DNA of 64,000 nt. Origin: Halomicrobium salinisoli. GTDB lineage: Archaea > Halobacteriota > Halobacteria > Halobacteriales > Haloarculaceae. A program made the translations under genes and the position numbers. Shown here piece after piece: positions 8,605-17,567 of this stretch. The first letter of the stretch is position 1, and every line of letters begins with the position of its first letter. Where the stretch lies: contig NZ_CP084463.1 of the NCBI RefSeq assembly GCF_020405185.1, forward strand, positions 248,001 through 312,000. Direction: 5' to 3'. The notes beneath the pieces are model-generated. The model was given only the letters and a program-made list of their open reading frames with translations. It was not told the DNA's origin and did not search any database.

Positions 8605-9708
8605 ATGGACCCCGACGAGTTGCGCGCCGACATTCCGGCGCTGGACCGGTGTACGTACTTCAACACGGGCGCGAGCGGGCCGACGCCCCGGCGCGTCGTC
8701 GACGCGGCGACCGACTTCCTGGAGCGCCACGCCTTCGAGGGGCCGGCGGAGGGACCCTACCCGATGGCCTGGGACGCCATCGACGCCGCTCGCGAGGTCG
8801 TCGCCGGCCACCTCGGCGCCGCGCCCGAGGACGTCGCCTTCACCCGCAGCACGGCCGACGGCGTCAACCTCGTGGCGGGCGCCATCGACTGGCAGCCCGG
8901 CGATACGGTCGTCCGCACCGACCTGGAGCACCCCGCGGGGATCCTCCCCTGGGAGCGGCTGTCCGACCGGCGCGACGTCGAGGTCCGCGTCCTCGAAACC
9001 GAGGACGGCCGACTCGACATGGACGAGGTGAAGGCGGCCGTCACGGACGCGCGGCTGGTCGTCCTGAGCTCGCTCACCTGGACCCACGGGACGCGCCTGC
9101 CCGTCGAGGAGGTCGTCGAAATCGCCCACGACGCCGGTGCGAGGGTGCTCGTCGACGCCGTCCAGTCGCCCGGCCAGCACCCCGTGGACGTCCGCGAGTG
9201 GGGCGCCGACTTCGTCGTCGGCGCGGGCCACAAGTGGCTGCTGGGCGTCTGGGGCTCCGGGTTCCTCTACGTGGCCCCGGACGCCATCGAGGCGCTGGAC
9301 CTCCAGCGGATCGGCTACCGCGGCGTCGAGGACCCGACCGCCGAGGGCTACGAGTACCTCGCCGGCGCCCGCCGGTTCGAGGTCGGCACCACCTCGCCGG
9401 TGCCCTACGTCGCGCTCGCGGCGGCGGTCGAGACGATCGAGGCGGTCGGGTACGGCGCGATCCAGTCTCGCGTGGCGCGGCTCACCGACCGCCTGAAGGC
9501 GGGCCTCGACGGGGAACTCTACAGCCCGCGCGAGTACGAGTCCGGGCTGGTGACGTTCGCGGCCGACGACCCCGAGGCGACGGTGCAGCGGCTCGGTGAG
9601 GACGGCGTCGTCGTGCGGTCGCTGCCCGGTCCCCACGCGGTCCGGGCCTCGGTCCACGCGTTCAACACGGCGGCGGACGTCGACCGACTGCTCGACGCCC
9701 TCGATTGA
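8605..9708 (+). CDS. Class V aminotransferase (PLP), cysteine-desulfurase-like
   Basis: A 367-residue PLP enzyme of the fold-type I class V group. Visible residues are the cofactor Lys210 in GAGHKWLLG, Asp184 and Gln187 in VLVDAVQSPGQ, His109 in DLEHPAG and the N-terminal TYFNTGASGP motif. It resembles SufS/NifS-type enzymes, but I do not see the catalytic loop cysteine after residue 300; residues there are REYESGLVTF. It may therefore be an isopenicillin-epimerase-like lyase or an aminotransferase of unknown substrate. ATG 8605 is chosen over an in-frame upstream start at 8575 because the family usually begins a few residues before the (D/E)xP motif. Confidence 0.8.
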   Translation: MDPDELRADIPALDRCTYFNTGASGPTPRRVVDAATDFLERHAFEGPAEGPYPMAWDAIDAAREVVAGHLGAAPEDVAFTRSTADGVNLVAGAIDWQPGDTVVRTDLEHPAGILPWERLSDRRDVEVRVLETEDGRLDMDEVKAAVTDARLVVLSSLTWTHGTRLPVEEVVEIAHDAGARVLVDAVQSPGQHPVDVREWGADFVVGAGHKWLLGVWGSGFLYVAPDAIEALDLQRIGYRGVEDPTAEGYEYLAGARRFEVGTTSPVPYVALAAAVETIEAVGYGAIQSRVARLTDRLKAGLDGELYSPREYESGLVTFAADDPEATVQRLGEDGVVVRSLPGPHAVRASVHAFNTAADVDRLLDALD

Positions 9709-9738
9709 TCGGCCCCCAGTTCCCCGACAGCGGCTCCG

Positions 9739-10044
9739 TCACTTCCCGTCGGTCTCGAAGATCTCCTTCAGGTCAGCGACGCGGTCCGCGAGGTCGTCCA
9801 GCCCGTCGTTCATGCCGTCGAGTCGGTCGGCGGCGTCGTCGGCCGCGACCGCGTCGTCCGCGGTCACCTCCACGAGCCCGTCGTCCTCCAGCATCCGCAG
9901 CGAGTGACGGACCTTGTGCTCCGGCACGTCGGTCACCTCCGAGAGCCGGGCACTACCGATCGGCCCGTGTTCGAGCACGGCCGCGAGGACCGTCAGATCC
10001 CGGGCCTCTTTGTCCACCTGTTCGCCGAGTCGATCCAGTCCCAT
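9739..10044 (-). CDS. Small winged-helix regulator with helical tail
   Basis: A 101-residue protein. Residues about 13-65 read as a winged helix-turn-helix (LTVLAAVLEHGPIGSARLSEVTDVPEHKVRHSLRMLEDDGLV written in parts), like haloarchaeal MarR/ArsR-type or predicted transcription regulators. Residues 66-95 form an amphipathic helix that may dimerise. The start at 10044 has an AT-rich TTTATG element about 30 bases upstream. It lies 49 bases downstream of another minus-strand gene and may be regulated separately. The target is unknown. Confidence 0.6.
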   Translation of the reverse strand: MGLDRLGEQVDKEARDLTVLAAVLEHGPIGSARLSEVTDVPEHKVRHSLRMLEDDGLVEVTADDAVAADDAADRLDGMNDGLDDLADRVADLKEIFETDGK

Positions 10045-10093
10045 TGCCTCGGCCGTCGCTTCCCACTGCCACTACATAAACAGTGCGTGACAC

Positions 10094-10744
10094 TCACTCG
10101 TCGACGGGCGTCCGGCGCAGCTCGTCGAGGTCGTCGCGCAGCCGCGCGAGTTCCGACTCCAGTTCCTCGCGGCGGTCGATGAGCTCGCTCAGCTCCTCCG
10201 TGTTGACCGAGTGTTCGCTCTCGAGGGCCACCTCCAGGGCGTCCGTCGTGGCGGCGACCAGGTCGGTCGCCGCGTGCAGCACCTCAGCAGGCGTTCCCCG
10301 CGACTCGAACAGCTCGCGGTCGCCGGAGAGGGGCCGGTAGGTCACCATCGGCGACTCCACGCCGCGGTGGTAGGAGACGCTGTACTCGACGTCTGTCACC
10401 GGGTTCCGGCGGTCCTCCGACAGCTCCGTCCGCACGACGGTGAACGGCTCGGCCAGCGACGGGTACGTCTCGGCGAGGTCACGCAGCCGGTCGGCCGCAC
10501 TGACGTCCAGCTGGGATTCCACGTCGCCGAAGAAGTGCGTCGAGTCGGCGAGGCTGAAGGCGACGGTGTAGAAGATCGCCTCGTCGCTCTCCGCGAGGTT
10601 CCGGATCCGCTCGTACAGCTCCTCGGTGCGGCCCTCGATGGACAGCTTCTCGAGGTCGTCGAGCAGCGCTCGGGTCCCCCGCTCGCGCTCCAGAAACGCC
10701 TCGACGATGACCCGCGGCATCTCCTCGCCGTCCACGTCGTCCAT
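10094..10744 (-). CDS. Acidic protein with C-terminal coiled coil, function unknown
   Basis: A 216-residue helical protein. The first 150 residues form an all-alpha/beta domain that I cannot assign. Residues about 175-212 are a heptad-rich coiled coil (EELSELIDRREELESELARL followed by RDDLDELRR). The ATG at 10744 is supported by a TTTAG element at about 10768-10773; the longer frame reaching 10978 would run through the hairpin array and is not credible. No partner is obvious; the next gene downstream on the same strand is a small regulator. Confidence 0.6.
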   Translation of the reverse strand: MDDVDGEEMPRVIVEAFLERERGTRALLDDLEKLSIEGRTEELYERIRNLAESDEAIFYTVAFSLADSTHFFGDVESQLDVSAADRLRDLAETYPSLAEPFTVVRTELSEDRRNPVTDVEYSVSYHRGVESPMVTYRPLSGDRELFESRGTPAEVLHAATDLVAATTDALEVALESEHSVNTEELSELIDRREELESELARLRDDLDELRRTPVDE

Positions 10745-10893
10745 GCACGTGGATTCGCGTGACCCCACTAAACAGTTTGCAAGGATTGGGTGACGCTCGA
10801 CTGTCGGTCCAGCGTAGATCGTCTGGAGTTGCGGGGCGGCGAAACGCACCGCTGACGAATGTGAAATCGGAGAAGCGCCCGAGGCGGAACCGA

Positions 10894-11015
10894 GCGAACG
10901 CGCTGCGTTCGCGAGGGTCGAGAGACGGGCGCTGCCCGTCTCTCGGGATTTGAACCGGAGGAAGACGGTCGGCCTCACTGTGTTCGGCCGCTGCGTCTTC
11001 CAGGGTTCAAATCCG
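10894..11015. repeat. Array of three hairpins with T-arm-like inverted repeat
   Basis: Hairpin A at 10894-10912 has 8-bp arms gcgaacgc/gcgttcgc around a GCT loop. Linker CGAGGGTCG is at 10912-10920. Hairpin B at 10920-10944 has 11-bp arms gagagacgggc/gcccgtctctc, again around GCT. Hairpin C has arms ggaagacg (10960-10967) and cgtcttcc (10994-11001). Sequences resembling a tRNA T-arm (ggatttgaacc near 10946 and ggttcaaatcc near 11004) flank hairpin C in opposite orientation and can pair with each other. The same hairpin-linker-hairpin plan recurs downstream of rps10. Function unknown; termination or RNA processing of the tRNA transcript is possible. Confidence 0.75.
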
Positions 11016-11059
11016 CCAGCCGTGTCCCCGGCTCACGGATTTGTTCGCCGCAGAAGTAC

Positions 11060-11131
11060 GCCCGAGGCGGGATTTGAACCCGCGTCACAACCGTGACAGG
11101 GTTGTATGATGGGCCACTACACCACCCGGGC
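11060..11131 (-). tRNA. tRNA-Asp(GTC), copy 1
   Basis: Read on the minus strand this 72-base sequence folds as a complete tRNA. Acceptor arms are GCCCGGG and CTCGGGC, the D-arm carries AGTGG, the anticodon stem is CAACC/GGTTG around loop CTGTCAC (anticodon GTC), and the T-arm is GCGGGTTCAAATCCCGC. CCA is not encoded. It lies 39 bases downstream of a near-identical copy and probably shares its transcript. It differs from copy 2 by one compensated pair in the anticodon stem (A-U here, G-C there). Confidence 0.95.
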
Positions 11132-11170
11132 ATTCGGGTGCGTCGCAGCGTCCGTCACAGCGTTAGAAGC

Positions 11171-11242
11171 GCCCGAGGCGGGATTTGAACCCGCGTCACG
11201 ACCGTGACAGGGTCGTATGATGGGCCACTACACCACCCGGGC
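11171..11242 (-). tRNA. tRNA-Asp(GTC), copy 2
   Basis: A 72-base minus-strand tRNA with the same acceptor, D- and T-arms as its neighbour and anticodon stem CGACC/GGTCG around CTGTCAC (anticodon GTC). It is the promoter-proximal copy; an AT-rich box lies at 11277-11290. CCA is not encoded. Confidence 0.95.
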
Positions 11243-11276
11243 ACGCTGGCACTTCGCTGCACTTCTTCGTATCCGG

Positions 11277-11290
11277 GTATTCTTATTAAG
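11277..11290 (-). promoter_or_regulatory. Promoter of the tRNA-Asp pair
   Basis: On the minus strand the sequence reads CCTTAATAAGAAT, an AT-rich TATA-type element in otherwise GC-rich DNA. It is about 35-45 bases upstream of the first tRNA-Asp, leaving a short 5' leader to be processed. The rest of 11243-11446 shows no gene that I can support. Confidence 0.5.
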
Positions 11291-11446
11291 GCTTTCCAAA
11301 CGGACCGCCATTGTGCGGTGATGTCGTGCCCCCCTTCGGGCCGATAATGGTCCTGCCTCACCCCGGCGACGACGGAGTTGCCTCGTCGACGAGGGGAGTC
11401 GCGACGCCGGGATCCGGCGACCCGGAGTCCCGGATCGGACTGGTCG

Positions 11447-13267
11447 CTAGTCGCCCCTGTACTGCAGGTCTCCCTCGTGGACCCACCAGAACTGCGGCCA
11501 CTTGACCCGGCGGTTGGTGGCGCCTTCCTCGGCGACGGTCCACTCGTCGTCGGTAGTCCAGGACTGCTCGTACTTCGAGACCAGTCCCAGGAAGGGCAGT
11601 TCGATGTGGTTGTGCCACGCGGCCTGCTGGACGTACTGTCGCGCCTCGTCCCGGCTGGGCTGTTTGGCGATGTTCTCGGTGGTCTTCAGCGGGTTGAGGG
11701 TCATCTCGCCGCCGTCGCGGCCGGGGATGGTCTGCTCGGAGTCGGCCTTCTCGCGGTAGTTGTGGCCGCCGCCGATGTCGGTGGCCCACAGCTGGTAGTA
11801 CAGCGGGAAGTACGGGAACGACGAGCGCGACCCACCCGGCAGCCAGTACAGACTCCCCATCGCGAAGTCGGACTCTGAGTAGTTGCTGAACCAGTCGTTG
11901 GTGGGCTGGGTGCTGACCGAGAAGTCGAAGCCGAAGTCGTTGAGCTGGCTGACGACCGTCTGGGTCATGGTCGTCCAGTCGGTCCAGCCCGCGGGCGAGT
12001 AGTAGTCGCCGCCGACCGTGTTGCCGTCCTCGTCCTCCCAGGTGCCGTCGTTCTTCGTGTAGCCGGCCTCCTCCATCAGTTCGGCGGCCGTTTCGGTGTC
12101 CTGGGACTCTGGACTGTAGGTCTCGAAGTCGCTGAACCAGTCACCGAGCCAGCTCTCCTGGTCCTTCGGCGCGATCCCACAGGGCGTGGGAGTGACGAAC
12201 TTCGAGCGCGGGCCGGCGTTGTCGACCAGCGCCTGGCGGTTGATGGCGTGTGCGACGGCCTGGCGGACCTCGCGCTGACCGAAGTGGGGGTCGTCGTGGT
12301 TGAAGACGATGCCGTAACCCCACTTGGCCGGGATGTTCACCTCGACGATGTGGTCCGGGAACTGCTCGGCGATCTCCGGCGGCACGAACAGGCTCGTCGC
12401 GGCGTCGATCTCCGAGCCCGAGATCAGCGCCTGCTGCTGGGCGTTGTTGCCACCGAAACTGTCCAGGTAGTAGCTCCCGAAGTTGACGTTGTCGGCGTTG
12501 TAGAACTCCTCGTTGCGCTCGAACTCGAAGGCCTGCTGGTCCTTGCTGACGAACGACCACATGCCGCTGGCGACGGGGTCCTCCCAGGCCCACTGGAGGA
12601 ACTCGGCCTCTTCGGCCTCGAGGAACTCCTCGTGGGTCTCCTTCTTCGTATCGGCGTAGAAGTTCGTCAGCTCGAACTTGACGATCTCCGGGTTCGTCGG
12701 CCCGGAGAGCATGAGGGTCGCGGTGCGCTCGTCGACGATCTCGTAGTCATCGAGATAGCCCCACAGGGAGGTGCCGGTCTTCTCGGCGAGCTGGAGCTGG
12801 ACGTCGAGGTCCTCGGTGGTCCAGTCGTCGCCGTTGTCCCACGAGAGGTCCTCGCGGAACGTCAGCGTGACCTCTTGGTTCTCGGTGTCGATCTCGAGGT
12901 TCTCGAGCGCACCGTTCAGGAACTCGGTGTCCGTGAACGAGTACTTCAGGAACGGCGCGAACACCGCCCGGCCGGCCGGCCAGGCGTAGTTCTGCGTCCC
13001 CGAAGCGTTGAAATGCAGGTCGGCCGGGTTGCCCGTGTAGGCGTTGTGGAACGCCACGTCGTTGACCTGCGAGCCGCTCTCGGTCTCCTCGTCGGTGGAA
13101 CTGCCAGAGCCGTCGGTCGATTCCTCGGTCGCGTCGCCGGATCCGTCACCGGAGCCGTCGCCGCCACAGCCTGCCAGCGCGGCCACGCCGGACGCGCCAG
13201 CGGCCGTGAGCATCTTGCGTCGACTGATAACGTCGCTGTATCTGTCTCCGCCGTCGTCGGACGACAT
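11447..13267 (-). CDS. Peptide-type ABC solute-binding lipoprotein, copy A
   Basis: A 606-residue protein of the family 5 (oligopeptide/dipeptide) extracellular solute-binding group. The N-terminus has a twin-arginine motif SRRKML (15-20) and lipobox LAGC with Cys34, followed by a Gly/Ser/Asp/Glu-rich linker. The bilobal body has family features such as the FREDLSWDNGDDWTTEDL segment and the REVRQAVAHAINRQALV helix. It would capture peptides or similar solutes outside the membrane, but no permease or ATPase genes lie nearby. The true start is taken as ATG 13267; the in-frame TTG at 13285 lies inside the TATA region. It is a close duplicate of the gene upstream on the same strand. Confidence 0.9.
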   Translation of the reverse strand: MSSDDGGDRYSDVISRRKMLTAAGASGVAALAGCGGDGSGDGSGDATEESTDGSGSSTDEETESGSQVNDVAFHNAYTGNPADLHFNASGTQNYAWPAGRAVFAPFLKYSFTDTEFLNGALENLEIDTENQEVTLTFREDLSWDNGDDWTTEDLDVQLQLAEKTGTSLWGYLDDYEIVDERTATLMLSGPTNPEIVKFELTNFYADTKKETHEEFLEAEEAEFLQWAWEDPVASGMWSFVSKDQQAFEFERNEEFYNADNVNFGSYYLDSFGGNNAQQQALISGSEIDAATSLFVPPEIAEQFPDHIVEVNIPAKWGYGIVFNHDDPHFGQREVRQAVAHAINRQALVDNAGPRSKFVTPTPCGIAPKDQESWLGDWFSDFETYSPESQDTETAAELMEEAGYTKNDGTWEDEDGNTVGGDYYSPAGWTDWTTMTQTVVSQLNDFGFDFSVSTQPTNDWFSNYSESDFAMGSLYWLPGGSRSSFPYFPLYYQLWATDIGGGHNYREKADSEQTIPGRDGGEMTLNPLKTTENIAKQPSRDEARQYVQQAAWHNHIELPFLGLVSKYEQSWTTDDEWTVAEEGATNRRVKWPQFWWVHEGDLQYRGD

Positions 13268-13283
13268 ACGTGCCGAAGAACTC

Positions 13284-13298
13284 AATTATAATTAATAA
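13284..13298 (-). promoter_or_regulatory. TATA box of solute-binding protein copy A
   Basis: Minus-strand TTATTAATTATAATT, centred about 26 bases upstream of ATG 13267. The spacing implies a leaderless mRNA and confirms the ATG. Nearly the same element precedes copy B. The rest of the gap up to 13562 holds nothing that I can support. Confidence 0.75.
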
Positions 13299-13562
13299 GG
13301 GTTTGGGTGATATATGCTATCTCGGCCCACGCTCGCACGGATTGCTCGACCACGCTCTGTCCGGAGCCGCGGGACGACCCGAGGAACCAGCGCCAGATAG
13401 GCGTCTGTCGGGCCCGGTCCGTGGGTAGAATTGCGGCAACGGGTGTCGTCGGCGAGGGTTCTGTCGGATCGACGGCGAGTGAGAAAGAGCGTCCGTCGGC
13501 GCGGGGTCGTCAGGTCACGGACGAACGATGACCCGAAGTCCCCGGTCGGTCGTCGTCGCTAT

Positions 13563-15365
13563 TCAGCCCTTGTACTGCAGGTCGCCCTCGTGGACCCACC
13601 AGAACTGCGGCCACTTGACCTGGCGGTTGGTCGTGTCCTCCTCGGCGACGGTCCACTCGTCGTCGGTGGTCCAGGACTGCTCGAACTTCGAGACCAGTCC
13701 CAGGAACGGCAGTTCGATGTGGTTGTGCCACGCGGCCTGCTGGACGTACTGCCGCGACTCCTCGTCGCTAGATTGCTGGGCGATCTGTTCGGTGGTCTTC
13801 AGCGGGTTGAGGGTCATCTCGCCGCCGTCGCGGCCGGGGATGGTCTGCTCGGAGTCGGCCTTCTCGCGGTAGTTGTGGCCGCCACCGATGTCGGTGGCCC
13901 ACAGCTGGTAGTACAGCGGGAAGTACGGGAACGCCGAGCGCGACCCGCCCGGCAGCCAGTAGAACGATCCCATCGCGAAGTCGGACTCGGAGTAGTTGCT
14001 GAACCAGTCGTTGCTGGGCTGGGTGCTGACCGAGAAGTCGAAGCCGAAGTCGTTGAGCTGGCTGACGACCGTCTGGGTCATGGTCGTCCAGTCGTTCCAG
14101 CCGGCCGGGGAGTAGTAGTCGCCGCCGACCGTGTTGCCGTCCTCGTCCTCCCAGGTGCCGTTGTTCTTCGTGTAACCGGCCTCCTCCATCAGTTCGGCGG
14201 CCGTTTCGGTGTCCTGCGATTCGGGGCTGTAGGTCTCGAAGTCGTCGAACCAGTCACCGAGCCAGTACTCCTGGTCCTTCGGTGCGATCCCGCACGGAAT
14301 CGGGGCGGTGAACTTCGTCCGGGGACCGGCGTTGTCGACCAGCGACTGGCGGTTGATGGCGTGTGCGACGGCCTGGCGGACCTCGCGCTGACCGAAGTGG
14401 GGGTCGTCGTGGTTGAAGACGATGCCGTAGCCCCACTTGGCCGGGATGTTCACCTCGACGACGTGGTCGGGGAACTGCTCGGCGATCTCCGGCGGCGTGA
14501 ACGAGCTCACCGCGCCGTCGATGTGGTCGCCGGCCATGAGCGCCTGGTGCTGGGCCGAGCCGCCACCGGTGTTCTCGATGAGATGCGTCTGGAAGTTGAC
14601 GTTGTCGGCGTTGTAGAACTGGTCGTTGCGCTCGAACTCGAAGGCCTGCTGGTCCTTGCTGACGAACGACCACATGCCGCTGGCGACCGGGTCCTCCCAG
14701 GCCCACTGGAGGAACTCGGCCTCTTCGGCCTCGAGGTACTCCTCGTGGGTCTCCTTCTTCGTGTCGACGAGGAAGTTCGTCAGCTCGAACTTGATGATCC
14801 GCGGGTTCGTCGCCCCGGAGAGCTGGAGGCGCGCGGTGCGCTCGTCGACGATCTCGTAGTCATCGAGATAGCCCCACAGGGAGCTACCGGTCTTCTCGGC
14901 GAGCTGGAGCTGGACGTCGAGGTCCTCGGTGGTCCAGTCGTCGCCGTTGTCCCACGAGAGGTCCTCGCGGAACGTCAGCGTGACCTCCTTTCCGTCGATC
15001 TGGAGGTCCTCGAGCGCGCCCAGCAGGAACTCGTCGTCGGTGAACGAGTACTTCAGGAACGGCGCGAACACCGCCCGACCGGCCGGCCAGCTGTAGTTCT
15101 GCGTCCCCGAGGTGTTGAAGTGCAGGTCAGCCGGGTTCCCGTTGTACGCGTCGTTGTACGTAGCGTCGTGGACGGTGGTCCCGCCACCGCTCGACGTTCC
15201 GGTCCCCTCCGAGGTTCCGGAGCCCTCGGACCCGCCACCATCGCCGTCGCCGCCGTCGCCGCTACACCCGGCGAGCGCCGCCACGCCGGACGCCCCGGCG
15301 ACCGAGAGCATCTTCCGTCGACTGATCACGTCGCTGTATCTGTCGTTTCCGTCGTCGGCCGACAT
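13563..15365 (-). CDS. Peptide-type ABC solute-binding lipoprotein, copy B
   Basis: A 600-residue paralogue of copy A with the same Tat/lipobox N-terminus (SRRKML, Cys34) and long identical stretches over most of the body. Differences cluster in the post-lipobox linker and in a segment near residues 275-305, where copy A has SYYLDSFGGNNAQQQALISG and copy B has THLIENTGGGSAQHQALMAG. That segment probably touches ligand or partner, which suggests diversification after duplication. No permease or ATPase gene is adjacent, so the import complex, if any, lies elsewhere. It has its own promoter, so the two copies are separately transcribed. Confidence 0.9.
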   Translation of the reverse strand: MSADDGNDRYSDVISRRKMLSVAGASGVAALAGCSGDGGDGDGGGSEGSGTSEGTGTSSGGGTTVHDATYNDAYNGNPADLHFNTSGTQNYSWPAGRAVFAPFLKYSFTDDEFLLGALEDLQIDGKEVTLTFREDLSWDNGDDWTTEDLDVQLQLAEKTGSSLWGYLDDYEIVDERTARLQLSGATNPRIIKFELTNFLVDTKKETHEEYLEAEEAEFLQWAWEDPVASGMWSFVSKDQQAFEFERNDQFYNADNVNFQTHLIENTGGGSAQHQALMAGDHIDGAVSSFTPPEIAEQFPDHVVEVNIPAKWGYGIVFNHDDPHFGQREVRQAVAHAINRQSLVDNAGPRTKFTAPIPCGIAPKDQEYWLGDWFDDFETYSPESQDTETAAELMEEAGYTKNNGTWEDEDGNTVGGDYYSPAGWNDWTTMTQTVVSQLNDFGFDFSVSTQPSNDWFSNYSESDFAMGSFYWLPGGSRSAFPYFPLYYQLWATDIGGGHNYREKADSEQTIPGRDGGEMTLNPLKTTEQIAQQSSDEESRQYVQQAAWHNHIELPFLGLVSKFEQSWTTDDEWTVAEEDTTNRQVKWPQFWWVHEGDLQYKG

Positions 15366-15381
15366 ACGTCCCGGCAAACTC

Positions 15382-15397
15382 AATTATAGTTAATAAA
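15382..15397 (-). promoter_or_regulatory. TATA box of solute-binding protein copy B
   Basis: Minus-strand TTTATTAACTATAATT, about 25 bases upstream of ATG 15365 and almost identical to the copy A element. The duplication therefore included the promoter. Confidence 0.75.
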
Positions 15398-15691
15398 TGT
15401 TGTGAGAGGCGATAATACTACCGGGGCGGTCCGTCCCGAACACGGGACGACGCCGCGTTCTGCGGTGGACGCCGACGCCGCACAAACGTGTTATGTATGT
15501 CACCTGTCGAATCGATCTCCGTCCGGGTCGGGTTCGGGCCCGGGCTACACAGTCAGTGGTATCGTGCGGGTACGGTGCCTGCGAGCGGTGACCGGCACCC
15601 AAACGCCTTTGAGTGAGTTCGTCGTATTCACGGGCAAGCCGCGGCCGACCTGCGGGGGTCGGTTAGCCACGGCAGACTTACTTGGTAAGGG

Positions 15692-15697
15692 TTAAGT
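15692..15697 (+). promoter_or_regulatory. Probable promoter of the RNA polymerase operon
   Basis: TTAAGT in the setting gggttaagtgcg lies about 80 bases before the rpoH ATG at 15776. A start about 25 bases downstream would give a leader of roughly 55 bases, longer than most transcripts here. The 410-base gap 15366-15775 contains no gene that I can support. Confidence 0.4.
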
Positions 15698-15775
15698 GCG
15701 CTAGCGCTGTATGACCCTGTAGTATCTCGTGACAGCCACCTTCTCCAGCAGCCGGCCACACGCACACGCACACTC

Positions 15776-16003
15776 ATGGTAGACGTAAGTAAACACGAAC
15801 TCGTCCCCGACCACAGCGTCCTCGACGAGGACGATCTCGAGGACGTGCTCGAGGAGTACAACATCAAGAAAACGGATCTGCCGAAGATCAAGCGCACCGA
15901 CCCCGCGCTGCCGGACGAGGCGCAGGTCGGCGACGTGATCGAGGTCACCCGGGACTCCCGGACGGCCGACCAGGCAGTAGTGTATCGACTGGTGGTATCC
16001 TGA
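15776..16003 (+). CDS. rpoH: RNA polymerase subunit H (Rpo5)
   Basis: A 75-residue protein matching the archaeal RpoH/Rpb5 C-terminal domain: the [10 protein letters not shown] start, LKDLPKIK-like motif here as [14 protein letters not shown], and [13 protein letters not shown]. It sits in the lower jaw of RNA polymerase. It is the first gene of the operon, and its TGA overlaps the ATG of rpoB''. Confidence 0.97.
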   Translation: MVDVSKHELVPDHSVLDEDDLEDVLEEYNIKKTDLPKIKRTDPALPDEAQVGDVIEVTRDSRTADQAVVYRLVVS

Positions 16004-17565
16004 TGGACACAGCAGACCGCCGCGCCATCTCGCGGGAGTACTTCTCCCGGGAGCGGCTCGCGGAGCACCACTTCCGCTCGTTCAACGCCTTCCTGGACCG
16101 GGGCATGCAGGAGGTCGTCGACGAGAAGGAGACGATCGACACGGACATCGGCGACAAGGAGGGCGAAGAGCCCGTCTTCGTCGAGCTGGGCGACGTCCGC
16201 GTCGTCACTCCCCGCGTCCGAGAGGCCGACGGCAGCGAGGAGCTGCTCTATCCCCAGGAGGCCCGCCTCCGGAACATCACCTACGCCGCGCCCGTCTTCA
16301 TGGAGATGGCGATCGTCAAGGGCGGCGAGGAAGAGGAGGAGCGCGTCGTCGACCAGACGGAGACCAAGATCGGTCGCATGCCGATCATGGTCGGCTCGGA
16401 CAAGTGCAACATCGCCGGGTTCTCCCGGGACGAGCGGATCGACATCGGCGAGGACCCCGCCGACCCCGGCGGCTACTTCGTCGTCAACGGCTCCGAGCGG
16501 GTCCTGATGACCAGCGAGGACCTCGCGCCGAACAAGATCCTCGCGGAGTACGACACCAAGTACGGCGACGAGGTGCAGGTCGCCAAGACCTTCTCCCAGC
16601 GCCGGGGCTACCGCGCGCTGGTGCTGTGCGAGCGGACCCGGGACGGCATCCTCGAGGTCTCCTTCCCGTCGGTCTCGGGCTCGGTCAACTTCGTGACCCT
16701 CGTCCGGGCGCTCGGTCTGGAGTCCGACGAGGAGATCGTCCACCGCGTCTCCGAGGACCCGGAGATCGTGAAGTTCATGCTGGAGAACCTGGAGGCCGCC
16801 GACGTCCAGACCACCGAGGAGGCCATCGAGACGCTCGGCCAGCGCGTCGCCTCCGGCCAGGGCAAGAACTACCAGCTCAAGCGGGCCAACTACGTCATCG
16901 ACCGGTACCTCCTGCCGCACCTCCACGAGGAGGGGGTCGACGAGGAGGACGTTCGGATCAACAAGGCCTACTACCTCTGCCGGATGGCCGAGGCCTGCTT
17001 CGAGCTCGCGCTCGGACGCCGCGAGGCCGACGACAAGGACCACTACGCCAACAAGCGCCTGAAGGTCAGCGGCGACCTGATGCGCGACCTCTTCCGGACG
17101 GCGCTGAACAAGCTGGCCCGCGACGTGAAGTACCAGCTCGAACGCGCCAACATGCGCAACCGGCAACTGTCCGTGTCGACCGTCGTGCGGTCTGACGTGC
17201 TGACCGAACGGCTGGAGCACCCGCTGGCGACCGGTAACTGGGTCGGCGGCCGCTCGGGCGTCTCCCAGCTCGTCGACCGGACGAACTACATGGGCGTCCT
17301 CTCGCACCTGCGCCGGCTGCGCTCGCCGCTGTCGCGCAGCCAGCCCCACTTCGAGGCCCGCGACCTCCACGCCACCCAGTGGGGTCGGATTGGTCCCTCC
17401 GAGACCCCGGAGGGCCCCAACTGCGGCCTCGTCAAGAACTTCGCGCAGGCGATGGAGCTGTCCCAGAACGTCGAGGACGACCAGGAACTGAAGCAGGAAC
17501 TCGCGGACATGGGGGTCCAGGGGATCCCCGGCATCGACCGGATCGAACAGCCGGCGGACGACTAA
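16003..17565 (+). CDS. rpoB2: RNA polymerase subunit B'' (Rpo2N)
   Basis: A 520-residue N-terminal half of the archaeal beta-like subunit, in the usual haloarchaeal split form. It includes the protrusion, lobe and fork regions, for example [13 protein letters not shown] and [19 protein letters not shown] near the C-terminus. It pairs with B' to form one side of the DNA cleft. The ATG overlaps the rpoH stop; rpoB' starts 2 bases after its stop, so translation is coupled. Confidence 0.97.
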   Translation: MDTADRRAISREYFSRERLAEHHFRSFNAFLDRGMQEVVDEKETIDTDIGDKEGEEPVFVELGDVRVVTPRVREADGSEELLYPQEARLRNITYAAPVFMEMAIVKGGEEEEERVVDQTETKIGRMPIMVGSDKCNIAGFSRDERIDIGEDPADPGGYFVVNGSERVLMTSEDLAPNKILAEYDTKYGDEVQVAKTFSQRRGYRALVLCERTRDGILEVSFPSVSGSVNFVTLVRALGLESDEEIVHRVSEDPEIVKFMLENLEAADVQTTEEAIETLGQRVASGQGKNYQLKRANYVIDRYLLPHLHEEGVDEEDVRINKAYYLCRMAEACFELALGRREADDKDHYANKRLKVSGDLMRDLFRTALNKLARDVKYQLERANMRNRQLSVSTVVRSDVLTERLEHPLATGNWVGGRSGVSQLVDRTNYMGVLSHLRRLRSPLSRSQPHFEARDLHATQWGRIGPSETPEGPNCGLVKNFAQAMELSQNVEDDQELKQELADMGVQGIPGIDRIEQPADD

Positions 17566-17567
17566 GC

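Noticed and set aside
10877..10957. Third, broken tRNA-Asp
   Set aside because: gcccgaggcgg and a T-arm-like segment resemble the minus-strand tRNA-Asp 3' half, but hairpin sequence separates them and no D- or anticodon arm exists. At most it is a fragment.
12248..15389. Long plus-strand frames opposite both solute-binding proteins
   Set aside because: Val/Leu/Arg/Glu-rich shadow translations with no motifs; the minus-strand genes are unambiguous.
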